Shown here: positions 11,817-25,363 of the stretch, piece after piece
Numbering within the stretch: the stretch's first letter is position 1
Layout: every line of letters begins with the position of its first letter
DNA from: Eremothecium cymbalariae DBVPG#7215
Lineage: Eukaryota > Ascomycota > Saccharomycetes > Saccharomycetales > Saccharomycetaceae
DNA: 64,000 nucleotides
Direction of reading: 5' to 3'
NCBI RefSeq assembly: GCF_000235365.1
Contig: NC_016456.1
Span: forward strand, 806,001 to 870,000
Position numbers and translations under genes: made by a program
The notes under the pieces: generated by a model
What the model saw: the letters and a program-made list of their open reading frames with translations, nothing else
What the model was told of the DNA's origin: nothing
Databases searched by the model: none

Positions 11817-12602
11817 TCACACCAATAGAACGGCATTAACACAGCCATCCCTGTCAGGCTCATTTGTGATTTGGGCGTACTTGCCCCACACAACCTTACC
11901 TCCAGAAGTAACCATACCTAACTCGGAAACATTAACTTCAATGATGGTACCTTTGGTGAGGACACCTAACTGTGTGTACATTGGAGATTGAGGGTTCTTC
12001 TTAACTGAAAGAATCGGTAGGAAAACTGTGACGCCTAGTTCTGGGTGCGTTACATTTGCTTTCTTTTGCCTCAAGGCCGCGGGTCTAATAACTCTTTCCA
12101 TCTTTACAGGTCTTCTTGTAAAGCCCTCACCCACAAACGTGTGTTTCGTGATCATTCTCTTCCAACTCTTCGTCTTAGATTTGCCTGTTTTGATCACTTT
12201 GAACATTTCCTCCTCGCTAATACCCCTTACTTTAGGCAACGGTACTGAGAACTTGTCAGCCTTCTCTAGTCTTTTCTGTTTAATACTTGATGAGATTGCC
12301 TTAGCTGTATTTGTCTGTTCCCTATCCAGCAAATATGTAGGGAGTGCCTCTCCAGATTCGTCCATCGGCTTCGATCCACCCTTGATCTTCGACTGCTCAT
12401 GAGCCTTAATCTTCTTCCGCATCGATACCTTCTCGGCGTAACGCTTCTTAGCAAACTGCTTGGCCTTCCACCCAGTCAACTTCTGCGCTTTATCCGCAAT
12501 CTTATGCACCTCTCTAGCCTCTCTCTTACGCTTACGCTCCTCATGATCTAGCCTACGTCCATGTTTCTTGATATGCTGTTCGATATACTCGTTTTGAGGC
12601 AT
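11817..12602 (-). CDS. NSA2: Ribosome biogenesis factor Nsa2
   Basis: Nucleolar 60S pre-ribosome assembly factor required for 27S pre-rRNA processing (the ITS2 cleavage stage). The protein is 261 aa, the family's usual length. It starts [20 protein letters not shown], has the basic helical N-terminal half, and carries the eS8/Nsa2-like C-terminal barrel with [20 protein letters not shown] and ends NAVLLV. These blocks are nearly invariant in eukaryotes. It is divergent from LCP5, another ribosome-biogenesis gene, across a 329-bp promoter with paired PAC and RRPE motifs, so co-regulation is likely. The assignment is secure. Confidence 0.98.
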   Translation of the reverse strand: MPQNEYIEQHIKKHGRRLDHEERKRKREAREVHKIADKAQKLTGWKAKQFAKKRYAEKVSMRKKIKAHEQSKIKGGSKPMDESGEALPTYLLDREQTNTAKAISSSIKQKRLEKADKFSVPLPKVRGISEEEMFKVIKTGKSKTKSWKRMITKHTFVGEGFTRRPVKMERVIRPAALRQKKANVTHPELGVTVFLPILSVKKNPQSPMYTQLGVLTKGTIIEVNVSELGMVTSGGKVVWGKYAQITNEPDRDGCVNAVLLV

Positions 12603-12931
12603 TTGGTCGTTTTATAGGTGCTCTATGATATATATGATCAACAAATAATCAACGTTCTGATAAATCTAGTCTGTATTTTGAAGTGTTTGATAATTGAATT
12701 ACTACTCTCAAAAGCTCATCGCAGCTTCCGCAAATTTTTCTAGCTCGAGTCGTTTCTTTTCTGGGGCATCTCGCCTTGACAAAATTTTCCATTTAGCGAT
12801 GAGCTAAACGACAAAATGGTGAACTTAGAGGACTACAGACGTTGTTAGGTATCAAGTAGTATCGAATCGCAGTGTCTAGGTATTCTGTAGGTCTAATAGG
12901 TATACCTGGTTCATCTACTTAATATATTAGA
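12603..12931. promoter_or_regulatory. Shared NSA2-LCP5 ribosome-biogenesis promoter (PAC and RRPE)
   Basis: Two PAC boxes face each other: AGCTCATCGC at 12713-12722 (minus-strand GCGATGAGCT) and GCGATGAGCT at 12796-12805. RRPE-like A/T cores lie beside them: AAATTTTTC at 12732-12740 and AAAATTTTC at 12781-12789. PAC plus RRPE is the established signature of yeast ribosome-biogenesis promoters (Dot6/Tod6 and Stb3). Both flanking genes belong to this regulon, and the near mirror symmetry suits a bidirectional promoter. Confidence 0.85.
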
Positions 12932-13999
12932 ATGAGCGAACTCACCCAGGTGCTGAAACAGATTAACGAGTCGCTGGCCAACACGAGCGAAGCTTTAAGC
13001 AAATTAAAGGAATTCTACCATGCAGAGGACAGTCCAAGTGGTGTTATTGAAACGATTCTAAACAAGAACTGGAGCTCGACAGGACTTGAGAAGGTTTCAC
13101 TACTATCCCTGAAGAACGGCAGCATGCTTGCATACTTGGATAGCCTGATGGGAATAGTCGGGGAGAAACTACAGAAGACGGATGAGTGCACTTCTGAGAG
13201 AAGCCGCAAAAGATCCTTAGAGCATAGGGTGTGTCTGGAACGTGGTGTTAAGCCTTTGGAAAAGAAGCTAGGCTACCAGTTGGATAAGCTTACGCGAGCG
13301 TACATTAAGATGGAGAAAGAGTACGATAACTCCAAGCAACGGGCTAGGGAACGGGGCGAGTCTGCAGTGGGTGCAGCAGAAGGAGCAGGCTCTGATGTTA
13401 GTGATTCCTCTGATGATGAAGAAGCTCTAATGTACAAACCAAACACCAATGCCATGGTATCCAAAAATACAGGTAAAAATAGCCGTGACAAAAAAGCGCC
13501 ACAGGATGTGGATGGCGGTGAAGAGAGCAATTCTGGAGTGTACAAACCACCCAAGATTAGTGCAATGCTTCCGCCGGCCCAAAACCACCACTTTGAAGAT
13601 AAATTCAACGCTCAAGAACACAAGAATAGGTCTTCGAAGTCTCGCATGCAAGCCATGGAGGAGTTCATCAAGGAAAACACAGACCAGCCCGAACTGGAGA
13701 CTTCTATTGGTGCCAACATTGTAAAACATGGCAAAGGTGGTATCAAATCCTTGAGAGATGCAGACCGGGAGAGTTCCATTAAGCAGTACGAGGAGGATAA
13801 CTTTACTAGGCTGAACGCTGTGGGCAACAAGGCTGAGAAACGTAAGAGTAAACAAAAGGAGATAATGGCAAGAGTCAACATGATTGGCGGCGAAGACTTC
13901 AGCATATTTAATTCTAAGAGGAAACTTGAAGATAGCACATCTAGAAAAGGCAACAAGAAGCCTCGCACTTCGTGGGACAGAGCGAAGAAAAGAATGTAG
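12932..13999 (+). CDS. LCP5: U3 snoRNP-associated protein Lcp5 (Sas10/Utp3 family)
   Basis: Component of the small-subunit processome needed for 18S rRNA maturation. It is 355 aa (357 in S. cerevisiae). Visible features are the N-terminal helical region ending in KPLEKKLGYQLDKLTRAY, which is the Sas10/Utp3-type core, an acidic SDVSDSSDDEEA stretch, the PPKISAMLPP motif, and a basic C-terminus (GNKKPRTSWDRAKKRM). The start ATG at 12932 gives MSELTQVLKQINESL. It is divergently paired with NSA2 through a PAC/RRPE promoter, which fits its role. VFA1 follows 218 bp downstream on the same strand. Confidence 0.96.
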   Translation: MSELTQVLKQINESLANTSEALSKLKEFYHAEDSPSGVIETILNKNWSSTGLEKVSLLSLKNGSMLAYLDSLMGIVGEKLQKTDECTSERSRKRSLEHRVCLERGVKPLEKKLGYQLDKLTRAYIKMEKEYDNSKQRARERGESAVGAAEGAGSDVSDSSDDEEALMYKPNTNAMVSKNTGKNSRDKKAPQDVDGGEESNSGVYKPPKISAMLPPAQNHHFEDKFNAQEHKNRSSKSRMQAMEEFIKENTDQPELETSIGANIVKHGKGGIKSLRDADRESSIKQYEEDNFTRLNAVGNKAEKRKSKQKEIMARVNMIGGEDFSIFNSKRKLEDSTSRKGNKKPRTSWDRAKKRM

Positions 14000-14217
14000 G
14001 TATAATGTTTAGGTTACACCAGTAGCTTATATATCTATATTAATAAGCAATTATTTCTGTATCTAAAGAATTACACTACGTAAATCCCACTATTTCTAGC
14101 ATAGACACTAATTGCGCGTTGCGTAGCGATACAGATGGGGAGTCATCTTTCCAAAAAAGATACTTCCTTACCTCTGCTTACCTGCCTGCACCGCACTAAT
14201 AACCGGAAGAGAAAAGA

Positions 14218-14820
14218 ATGGAAAACGTATATACCAAACGTAAGGTGTCCGCAGCTAGTGCGTCTACGTGCCTAGTATGCTTGAAGCCTACCACAACAGT
14301 CATGTACAACAAATCAGGTCAAGACTGGTTCTACTGCTGCGATCTTCATATTCTTGACAACCCACAATTTGCACAACCAATATACACCAGTCACTATAAG
14401 GAGCGTCTCAAAAGAGTTAATGAACTAGGAGCAAAACTTGGGTCCCATTCAGCAACCCATTCTGGAAATTGGGATTCCTGGATTACCAACTTATTCACCT
14501 CAGCCAAGGTAGCACCACCTGAAACGAAGTCCCAGCCCAACTCTGAAAAGCCACCAGCTGATCCCGCCGATGCCGAACCGAAGGAAACCCTCTCCCAGCT
14601 TAAACTGCAGTATGATAAGGAGCTTTCAGCAGTCGCAGACATTAAAAAGAATACTAGAACATATTCACTCAGCCAAGTAATGTTCGAAAGTCGTCAGCAA
14701 AGATTAAAACACCTCTCAAACGTCAAAGAACAAAACAGGATGCACCAAGAAGCATACTCAAATACCGACCCCGAGGATCTCCTCAAGAGATACAACTTCC
14801 CAGAGCTCCCCAAACCCTGA
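14218..14820 (+). CDS. VFA1: Vps4-associated protein Vfa1
   Basis: Small endosomal protein that binds and stimulates the AAA ATPase Vps4 in the ESCRT/multivesicular-body pathway. It is 200 aa, near the S. cerevisiae length. The N-terminus has a Cys-rich putative zinc site (CLVCLKPTTTVMYN, then WFYCCDLHILDNPQF). The C-terminal third is charged and helical and ends DPEDLLKRYNFPELPKP, the expected Vps4-binding end. Synteny agrees (between LCP5 and SAK1, as in the YER127W-YER129W track). The coding strand is rich in A and C, unlike most neighbours. Confidence 0.93.
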   Translation: MENVYTKRKVSAASASTCLVCLKPTTTVMYNKSGQDWFYCCDLHILDNPQFAQPIYTSHYKERLKRVNELGAKLGSHSATHSGNWDSWITNLFTSAKVAPPETKSQPNSEKPPADPADAEPKETLSQLKLQYDKELSAVADIKKNTRTYSLSQVMFESRQQRLKHLSNVKEQNRMHQEAYSNTDPEDLLKRYNFPELPKP

Positions 14821-15220
14821 GACTATCTAATATATCCCTGTATATCATCGCATTTTATATAAATTTATCCATTCCATCGACACATCACTGTTCACGGTAG
14901 TGTCATCTTTGTTTTTCCAAAATATCAAAACCAACTAATTCTGTACTAGATGACTAACTCTACTACAAAAGAGAACAAGACTAAACCAGAGTTAAATTGG
15001 ATCCAGTGACGTTGATTCCTCAGCGGGTGATTATAACATAATAGTTGAATAGTGGAGGCCCCTTATAGTTATTGTTTTTGTTGTCTTCTTCCACTGAGCA
15101 CTTGTGTGTGTTGATTTCAACTATAGGAATTCAAACATTATCGCTTATCTCCTTTCCAAAGTTGCGAATAGAGCTTCCTTTTTGTTATATATTCCATGGA
15201 GTATCAGGAAACGAGGGATT
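14821..15220. other. VFA1-SAK1 intergenic region
   Basis: About 400 bp forming the SAK1 promoter and leader. The SAK1 frame is open upstream to 15104 but only through a GTG, so I treat it as untranslated. No clear motif is seen. Confidence 0.6.
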
Positions 15221-18200
15221 ATGGACAAAAATCTGCAAGTCAGTAAGTTACAAGAGGTGGATTTGCCTTTTGGGTTTACGCCCAGATTGAGCATGTCTGA
15301 GAGAGATCGTTGCAAAAGCGAAGAAGTTGTTCTATTAGGAAATTTTGATGGGATTGAAGAAGATGAGCTGTCGTCGAGCGACTCGTTAAATCTATTACTG
15401 GAACGACAAAGACAGCGACAGTTGAATCATCCCTTGCATCAACACCACATTAAGACATCTTCTGTGCAACGTGCAACACGCAAGGTGAAAGAAACAAATA
15501 AGATTTCGCTTGAATATGACCCTATATCTAAGCGTAAGGTGTTAAATACATATGAGATTATTAAAGAGTTAGGTCGTGGCCAGCATGGTAAGGTGAAGTT
15601 GGCGCTTGACTTGGTAACGAAACAGCAAGTAGCCATAAAGATTGTTGACCGGCACAATAAGAGAACTTCATGGAAGTTAACGAAACCTGCTAAACATGAG
15701 GAGAATGATAAAATACGGAGAGAAATAGCTATCATGAAAAAATGCGACCATGAGCATGTTGTGAAGTTGATTGAGGTTCTTGATGACATGAAATCTAGAA
15801 AAATTTATTTGGTATTGGAATATTGTTCTAAAGGAGAAGTAAAATGGTGTCCTGGCGACCAACTTGAAATTGCTGCTCGTGGGCCTCCTCTTCTAACTTT
15901 TCAAAGAACTAGGGAAATTCTCAGAGGCGTCGTTCTTGGCTTGGAATACCTACATTACCAAGGGATTATTCATAGAGATATTAAACCAGCAAACCTTCTT
16001 CTTTCTGAAAATGACGTCGTGAAGATATCGGACTTCGGTGTATCTCTTGCATCTTCCAAGTCTTCTTCTTGTGCTTCGTCATCCTCATCTCTGTCTTCTG
16101 CAGTAGCTGGGTTTGGAGCAGAGGGGCCAGATGAGTTGGAATTGGCCAAGACAGCGGGTACTCCAGCCTTTTTCGCTCCTGAAATATGTTTGGGTAATGA
16201 TGTATATCAAAAGTTGGAGATTGATAGAGAAGAAATTCCAACAAAGGGGCCTTTAGTCTCATTCATGATAGATATTTGGGCTTTAGGAGTCACATTGCAT
16301 TGCCTATTGTTTGGAAAGTTACCATTTATTTCTGACTTTGAAATGGAGTTGTTTGAGAAAATTGTTAATGATCCTTTGAAATTTCCAAGTTATTTGGATA
16401 TGAAAGAAAACAATGTATCCCAACTATCCTGTGAAGATGAATATGAAGCAGCTAAAGATTTATTGAATAAGTTGCTGGAAAAAAATCCCTTTAAGCGAAT
16501 AACCATATCGGAGATCAAAAGGCACCCCTTTGTCTGTTGGGACTTTAACAATACCCAGGGTCTGGATGAAAAATACGCTTCTTTAAAGTTATCTGAACAG
16601 ACAACATTTTGTAGGAATGAAGCTGAATGTTATCAACAAATTTCAGTTTCCCTTGATGAAGTGGATAATGCTGTGTATGGTATCGGTAAAGGATTAAAAA
16701 AATCAATGATGGATACTCTACTGGGCGTTTCAAGTGGGAATAATAAGAACAATATGGGATCTAGTTCGAAGAACATCATGAATTTCTTTAACAAAAATTC
16801 ATTAACCAACAACGACCATAAAGAGATACCAGATTCTTTGAGTTACGCTGAAACACTTAGAAAATCAACGTTTTCTCCAACTGACATAGACAGTGTAAAC
16901 ATTATCTTAAGCGAAGGTCCAATTGCCTCCAGTAGAGATCAATTACCCGCTTACTGTTCAATTCCTTCGTTGCATACTCATCAGGCTACGGTTCAACCCG
17001 AACTGAGCGCCCGTGAATTATTTCAAAGAGAACTACAAAAATTTGACACTGAAATAGATCCAAATTCCATTGTTTCGTTGCCGGTCAACTCTTCATTTGC
17101 TTCATTGGATAGTCTATACATTGATAACTACGCGTTAAACGGCGTGTCGTTGTGTGAAACAGAACACCAACAACGTTCTCCTCAACACGGGCAAACAGCA
17201 CATGCAGCTAAAAATCCCCAAAATAATAAGAGCACTGGCTCATTATTGAGTCCAATCAATAATTTACATGTAACTACGACTCCAAAACCTCATGATAAAC
17301 GACTGCCATCTCCTCCTGTATTGAGTATCAACACCCTCACTCTCGATTCAAACAGAAGTAATCGCATTCCTAGGTCGAACATGTTTTCACCGCAATCAGG
17401 GGGCAATCTCTCCAGGCGTTCTAGTGCTGAATTTTCAAGTGCCGCTACGACAAGTCGTTTCAAAATGACTCCGAGTACTGGTGTGACATCTTCTGTCAAT
17501 GTATCTAGTAGATTTGATAGTCGCGATTTTGCATCAGATTTTGCCACACCTCGTCTTTCAGATAGTACCACAAGTGCATCTGCGACAATAGTTGCACATA
17601 GAAACGAATATACGCCCATAATTGAACCCGACTGCCGAACCTCTCATAATTCAAAACTGGCAAATCGCACCTCCAAAAGAAAGGGTATCTTCCACGGATT
17701 GCATGGTAGCGATGATGAGAAGGATTCTGAAACTACCAATTCTGATGGATCATCTAATTTGGAGTCATGCGGTACATACAGTTACAGTGGTAATAAATCT
17801 GATACTGAATCTCTACCATTTGAATTTGGAATCGATTCCGAAAACGGAAGTGATGTTTCACTAAGAAATGTTCCGGAAGTGAGAGGGGTTGGACCCTTCT
17901 ACGAACGCAGGAGGTCGCAGAATTTATATTGTGATGATGGAATTATGGATGATAACGATAAATTAATGTCGGATATGGGCTCAATTGGTCATTCCTTGCG
18001 AGTTTGTTCGCCCAGCAATAACAAGTTGCAAAACTGTGATCAGAGGTCCCCCTTTAAAACTCCAAAGGCCCAGTCGATTCAACAACATTCGTCAAATCAG
18101 CTACATCTAGGCTTGAACTGTGATAGTGTGACAACGTTGACTCATATCCAATCTGGTCGTCGTAATTACTCACAAGGTGAAAGTACAACCACTCCTGTTG

Positions 18201-18766
18201 CTGGTTCTAATTGCAATCACCTCCTGTCCTACAATGAACATATGAAATACAGTGTTGACGTTCCCGATGATGTCTTGGACATGATTCCGGAACTCAAGAG
18301 AGAGGTTATTAATTCAACGAGCCCAGCTCCACTAACATATGGCACCAATGGATGGCTATTACCTCATGCTCCCTCTCCAGCTACAACACAGGAAACGCAT
18401 ATTGATCAAGTTTTGAGTACTACAACGAATGATTCTTCCCATATATCTTCTAAAGACTTATTGCAAAGTGTTTTAAGCTCTACAGGTACCTCTAGAAGAG
18501 GCTCCGTCGCAGTAATGCAGTCCATGCTGTCTCCTAATATAACCCCTGATACGGGTGATGATAGCGCCCGTTTTCTTGGGTTAAATAAGAAACAAACCAC
18601 GTTTCAACGTTTAGATTATAAAAAGCGGAACGAATCATTTACAGTTAATAATAGGCTTATTCATTCCAGTGGAAATGAAACAGATAGTCGCCGGCTGAGG
18701 TCACAGTCGATCACAGTTGCAAAACTAGCAAAATGTGAACATGATGCATTAATTGGATATAAATGA
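15221..18766 (+). CDS. SAK1: Snf1-activating kinase (Sak1/Tos3 type)
   Basis: Serine/threonine kinase of the LKB1/CaMKK-like group that phosphorylates the Snf1 (AMPK) activation loop on glucose limitation. It is 1,181 aa (1,142 in S. cerevisiae Sak1). The kinase domain spans about residues 110-440: glycine loop ELGRGQHGKV, Lys in VAIKIV, catalytic HRDIKPANLL near residue 250, DFG near 271, a Ser-rich insert after DFG, then TPAFFAPEI. A long low-complexity C-terminal tail follows. The first ATG is at 15221 (MDKNLQ). One gene sits at the junction of the SAK1 (YER129W) and TOS3 (YGL179C) tracks, as expected for the single pre-duplication ancestor. It converges on ATG1, as TOS3 does in S. cerevisiae. 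Confidence 0.95.
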   Translation: MDKNLQVSKLQEVDLPFGFTPRLSMSERDRCKSEEVVLLGNFDGIEEDELSSSDSLNLLLERQRQRQLNHPLHQHHIKTSSVQRATRKVKETNKISLEYDPISKRKVLNTYEIIKELGRGQHGKVKLALDLVTKQQVAIKIVDRHNKRTSWKLTKPAKHEENDKIRREIAIMKKCDHEHVVKLIEVLDDMKSRKIYLVLEYCSKGEVKWCPGDQLEIAARGPPLLTFQRTREILRGVVLGLEYLHYQGIIHRDIKPANLLLSENDVVKISDFGVSLASSKSSSCASSSSSLSSAVAGFGAEGPDELELAKTAGTPAFFAPEICLGNDVYQKLEIDREEIPTKGPLVSFMIDIWALGVTLHCLLFGKLPFISDFEMELFEKIVNDPLKFPSYLDMKENNVSQLSCEDEYEAAKDLLNKLLEKNPFKRITISEIKRHPFVCWDFNNTQGLDEKYASLKLSEQTTFCRNEAECYQQISVSLDEVDNAVYGIGKGLKKSMMDTLLGVSSGNNKNNMGSSSKNIMNFFNKNSLTNNDHKEIPDSLSYAETLRKSTFSPTDIDSVNIILSEGPIASSRDQLPAYCSIPSLHTHQATVQPELSARELFQRELQKFDTEIDPNSIVSLPVNSSFASLDSLYIDNYALNGVSLCETEHQQRSPQHGQTAHAAKNPQNNKSTGSLLSPINNLHVTTTPKPHDKRLPSPPVLSINTLTLDSNRSNRIPRSNMFSPQSGGNLSRRSSAEFSSAATTSRFKMTPSTGVTSSVNVSSRFDSRDFASDFATPRLSDSTTSASATIVAHRNEYTPIIEPDCRTSHNSKLANRTSKRKGIFHGLHGSDDEKDSETTNSDGSSNLESCGTYSYSGNKSDTESLPFEFGIDSENGSDVSLRNVPEVRGVGPFYERRRSQNLYCDDGIMDDNDKLMSDMGSIGHSLRVCSPSNNKLQNCDQRSPFKTPKAQSIQQHSSNQLHLGLNCDSVTTLTHIQSGRRNYSQGESTTTPVAGSNCNHLLSYNEHMKYSVDVPDDVLDMIPELKREVINSTSPAPLTYGTNGWLLPHAPSPATTQETHIDQVLSTTTNDSSHISSKDLLQSVLSSTGTSRRGSVAVMQSMLSPNITPDTGDDSARFLGLNKKQTTFQRLDYKKRNESFTVNNRLIHSSGNETDSRRLRSQSITVAKLAKCEHDALIGYK

Positions 18767-19314
18767 GCATAACTAATTACTTAATCTTTAAAGATTGTAC
18801 ACGCAAAATAATATGTGTTAATCTAAGTTATCTTTTTTAATAGACGGTATATTCTAAAAGTTGTGCTTTATGTAGGAATGTTGCAGATTTTATTTAATTA
18901 TTATAAAGATAAAGGCAAGTCCCCGATGTGTGGAACATATAATATATAAGCACATATTACTTAATATTCGATCTAAGTGTAAGAGGCGAAAAATTCATGT
19001 AATTGCGGGTATGTAAAAAGGAGTGTGGAAAATTATTCATACCTACATTAAACGATTGATGATGAAGTTCATCCAAGTATGATCAAATATTTAAAAAAAA
19101 TCATAACGAGGGTAAAAACTTAATTTAAACTATTTCATAACAATCAAGCATATAACCGTCTTTTTAAAAGCAAGCATAGTCAATTAGAAACAACCAGCAC
19201 TCTCGAAATAACGCGAGATTAATTACGATGCCCTGCAGGTATTAAAGGAAAAACAGTAATTTAACAACACAAAAAAGGCTAGGCGGATGTGCTTTAAGAG
19301 CGAGTTATTTGTCT
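18767..19314. other. Convergent SAK1-ATG1 intergenic region
   Basis: An AT-rich 548-bp stretch between two 3' ends. A box-C-like TGATGATGA near 19058 has no partner box D, so no snoRNA is called. Nothing else is seen. Confidence 0.65.
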
Positions 19315-22515
<3,201 letters not shown>

Positions 22516-23323
22516 GGTGTCGATAATTAAGAATATAAAGATGGACTGGAAGCCGCGATTTGTGTATGGTAGACCGGAATAACAAATAACAAGTAATAAT
22601 AGAAATAGTATGGTACTGGTAAAAAATATCAATAATAGAATAGAGTAACAGATACCAGTATACGCGTCTCTGTGCTTGCAGTTACACGTCTCCCCGTGCA
22701 ATTTACGCGTATCTGTATGATGTGCCAACCGAATACAACAGAATGGTAACCAGTTAGATTTAGAATATGATACGAAACACTCTAAGAAACTGCCTTGCAG
22801 GTAAAACCCTTATATTACTGTCTCCCTATAATCAAACCGAAAGCTCTGGAGTGTAAAAAAAGTGAAATGTTTTGGTATAGATGCCACACAGTTCAATATG
22901 AGTGTGCGTGTTTGTATATATATGTGTTTTTTGTTTGTTTGTATGTGTGATATGTGTATGTGTGTATGGATGGGTATCCGTGCGTATTTGTATGTGATGA
23001 TGACGGTGACTAATTGAAACGTAGCTATCTGATCTTATATTCTTTAAAGATTTAGGTAGAATACGTATCCAACGAGTTATTCATATGTGACCAACTGGTG
23101 GTTATGTGATTTAGATGGTAACAGGCTGTTACTGCTCACCAGATGACAAGCCCAACCTCTCTTACTGCTGTTGTGCTTGGTTTTATCCACCCAAACCCTC
23201 GGTGGCGTAACAGTAACAACAGTAAGACTATTATACTTATTGTAGCACCCCCCCCTTGATGAGATGACCGTTTGGAGATCACAACATACGTTTACACGTG
23301 ATTGGCTTATATGAAGATATACA
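22516..23323. other. ATG1 upstream region / GTS1 downstream region
   Basis: About 800 bp without a gene. It contains TG-rich simple sequence (about 22911-22970) and a C-run near 23247-23254. An in-frame extension of ATG1 up to 22728 lacks an ATG and is rejected as coding. Confidence 0.6.
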
Positions 23324-24757
23324 TTACATAGGATAGTAGTATCCAGAGCCTGGGTAGCCGTTCTGGGGAGGCTGCTGGTAGGGCTGTTGAAATTGTTGTT
23401 GGTTGGAAAGAGGGAACGGCTGTTGTTGCTGTTGTGGTTGTGTTTGGGAATGGAGTTGCTGCTGAAGTTGGAGTTGTTGTAGCTGCTGCTGCTGCTGGTA
23501 CTGTTGTTGGGGCTGCTGCTGCTGCTGCTGTTGAAGTTGTTCCTGTATCATTCGTAACTTTTGATACTGTGGGTTGTCTGGTTTAATTTCCACGGCGCTG
23601 GAGTAAAGGTCAGGGCGGTCATAAAGGGCCATCAGTGCATTTTTATCGATGGAGGCTTGTTGCAACTGCTGCTGTTGCTGCTGTTGCTGCTGTTGCTGCT
23701 GTTGCTGCTGTTGCTGCTGTAGTTGTTGCTGTTGCTGCTGCTGTAGTGGTAGTAGGTGGGCAGCTTGCATATATTGTGTTTGATCGACATAAATTTGGCC
23801 CGTCAGTGGATCTAGGTATTGTTGCACATTTCCATCGAATACAGTACCTGTGGGTTGTGATATCTGGGCATTCTGTTGCAGCTGAGTATTCTGTTGCAGA
23901 ATGTTTTGCGGTAAGGCCCCTGTAAAGCCATCGAAAACCGCCGGTTGCGGCTTGGGTGATGATTCATGCCTCTTTGGAAGAGGTGGGGCTGGCGATGGAC
24001 GATGCTCCCTCGAATCTTTTTCTAAGATGTCCAGAGATAAATTGATATCCCCTTTGGCAAACACAAGCGCCTCTACAACAGCATCCGTATCATTGTATCC
24101 AAGTTGGCGCATTTTAGAGAGCTGACTACTGTACTTTCCGATTTCATGGTCTGTGACAGTGCGATGCGTCAAACTGGGTATGCGAGCCGCAGAGACATCT
24201 GGAATACTGCCTGCACCAGAGGAACTACGGACTCCGTCTGCAAAATTTGACATGGGTGTGGAATTGGAAGCATAGTCCCCTGCACTACCAGCTGTATTAC
24301 CCCCATAGCTTTGGCGAGATGAACTTGACTCAGGTCTCATCCCATAGTCTTCGGACCTGATAGGAACATGCCTGAAGCTTCCTACAATATACTTCTGTCT
24401 GATATATTCCTCAACTTGGGATTTGTTCGAATCCGCATCGTAAGGAAACCATTGTTTCTTGGGGTTCCATACAGCATTGTTCCGTTTATTACCACCACTG
24501 TTAGCAATTTCCTCCAACTCATCGGCACTCCACCTATCAAGGGACAGAGACTTAATTTGGGATTCTAGAGGGCTTTCGTTCCCATTTAGGACCTTCCTAT
24601 GCGCCGATGCGCACCTCCCACATAGGAACACGCCTAAATTTACAGAACACCATGTCGGATACGTGGCAGAACATTCGCCGCAGCGGTTTCCGTTCTCAGA
24701 AGAATTTACAAGAGACTTCAATTCACGCTCCACTGTCCTAGAACTTTTAAATCTCAT
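23324..24757 (-). CDS. GTS1: Gts1-like ArfGAP zinc-finger / UBA / polyQ protein
   Basis: 477 aa. The zinc finger is C26-X2-C29-X16-C46-X2-C49 in CGECSATYPTWCSVNLGVFL, an ArfGAP-type fold. A UBA domain follows near residues 200-245 (YSSQLSKMRQLGYNDTDAVV), then a Gln-rich C-terminal half with a 9-nt CTG/TTG repeat. This order (ArfGAP finger, UBA, polyQ) is that of S. cerevisiae Gts1, a protein linked to budding, heat tolerance and ultradian metabolic oscillation. Synteny (ATG1-GTS1-MND1) agrees. The start ATG is at 24757. A TCACGTGA palindrome lies 154 bp upstream. Confidence 0.92.
   Translation of the reverse strand: MRFKSSRTVERELKSLVNSSENGNRCGECSATYPTWCSVNLGVFLCGRCASAHRKVLNGNESPLESQIKSLSLDRWSADELEEIANSGGNKRNNAVWNPKKQWFPYDADSNKSQVEEYIRQKYIVGSFRHVPIRSEDYGMRPESSSSRQSYGGNTAGSAGDYASNSTPMSNFADGVRSSSGAGSIPDVSAARIPSLTHRTVTDHEIGKYSSQLSKMRQLGYNDTDAVVEALVFAKGDINLSLDILEKDSREHRPSPAPPLPKRHESSPKPQPAVFDGFTGALPQNILQQNTQLQQNAQISQPTGTVFDGNVQQYLDPLTGQIYVDQTQYMQAAHLLPLQQQQQQQLQQQQQQQQQQQQQQQQQQLQQASIDKNALMALYDRPDLYSSAVEIKPDNPQYQKLRMIQEQLQQQQQQQPQQQYQQQQQLQQLQLQQQLHSQTQPQQQQQPFPLSNQQQFQQPYQQPPQNGYPGSGYYYPM
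23675..23719 (-). repeat. (TTGCTGCTG)5 polyQ repeat in GTS1
   Basis: Five exact 9-nt units encode alternating CAG CAG CAA glutamine codons. Unlike the pure CAA tract in ATG1, the mixed codons should make this run more stable. Confidence 0.9.
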
Positions 24758-24910
24758 TTTAACACACGAAATACTCTCCTTGAATTCCTCCTAGTACTAT
24801 AACTTCAAGAAGACCTAGTTGTATCAATGCATGGTTTCGATGACAGTTTCTGAGCGAAAAAGTGTTGATAAATTCATCCCTTTTTACTAACGGCGCGAAT
24901 TTCTAATAAG

Positions 24911-24918
24911 TCACGTGA
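24911..24918. promoter_or_regulatory. TCACGTGA E-box upstream of GTS1
   Basis: An 8-bp palindromic CACGTG site 154 bp upstream of the GTS1 ATG, followed by G. Cbf1 or another bHLH factor could bind. No CDEIII-like element is nearby, so a centromere is not suggested. Confidence 0.55.
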
Positions 24919-25284
24919 GTTACGATGTTCGGTGTCATATCATTAAAGCGAATCAAATACTCAATACCTGTGTCTGTATATATCGAGGAGTCCTGTTATT
25001 GGGGTTGGTTGATGCTTGGTCCGTGTTGGGACTAACTATCTTTTGTTTTCAATGAACAAAACTCTTGTTTGGTTTTAGGTGGACTTGTTGCGTGCGTTCT
25101 TCTCGGGCATAAACAGAGCTTCTTAAAACAACTAGATAAATACAGAACCTACCAAACTGATTATATGCTGGAAGATTACGGAGATGGCGATGCCAGCTGT
25201 GGCATTCTTGGATGATGTACCAATTTGCTACTCGTGCTGTTGGTGGTTTTAATGGTTGGAAGACAATCCTTATTTAAAAAGGCT

Positions 25285-25295
25285 TTGGCGGCTAA
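25285..25295 (+). promoter_or_regulatory. URS1-like (Ume6) site upstream of MND1
   Basis: TTGGCGGCTAA differs by one base from the URS1 core TCGGCGGCT and lies about 70-80 bp upstream of the MND1 ATG, the usual place for early meiotic genes. Ume6 represses such genes in mitosis and helps activate them in meiosis. Confidence 0.65.
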
Positions 25296-25363
25296 TCAAT
25301 CTTTATCCGCTACAAAACAGAAGTATATTGGAATAATTGCCCGGATAGTAAGAACGGATCAAA

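Larger units (their letters stand above)
24758..25363. promoter_or_regulatory. Divergent GTS1-MND1 promoter region
   Basis: 606 bp. It holds TCACGTGA at 24911-24918 (Cbf1/bHLH-type E-box, nearer GTS1) and a URS1-like element nearer MND1. No other gene is credible; a short frame at 25225-25413 runs across the MND1 start and intron. Confidence 0.7.

Noticed and set aside
15104..15220. N-terminal extension of SAK1
   Set aside because: Opens at GTG with no ATG before 15221; the extra residues look non-coding.
19055..19160. Box C/D snoRNA candidate (TGATGATGA)
   Set aside because: No CTGA box D or terminal stem at a suitable distance.
22516..22728. 71-residue N-terminal extension of ATG1 with a hydrophobic stretch
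   Set aside because: It starts at TTG and contains no ATG; known Atg1 starts just before the kinase domain, matching the ATG at 22515.
24911..24918. Centromere suggested by a CDEI-like TCACGTGA
   Set aside because: No adjoining AT-rich CDEII plus CDEIII pattern; CACGTG also occurs at ordinary promoters here.
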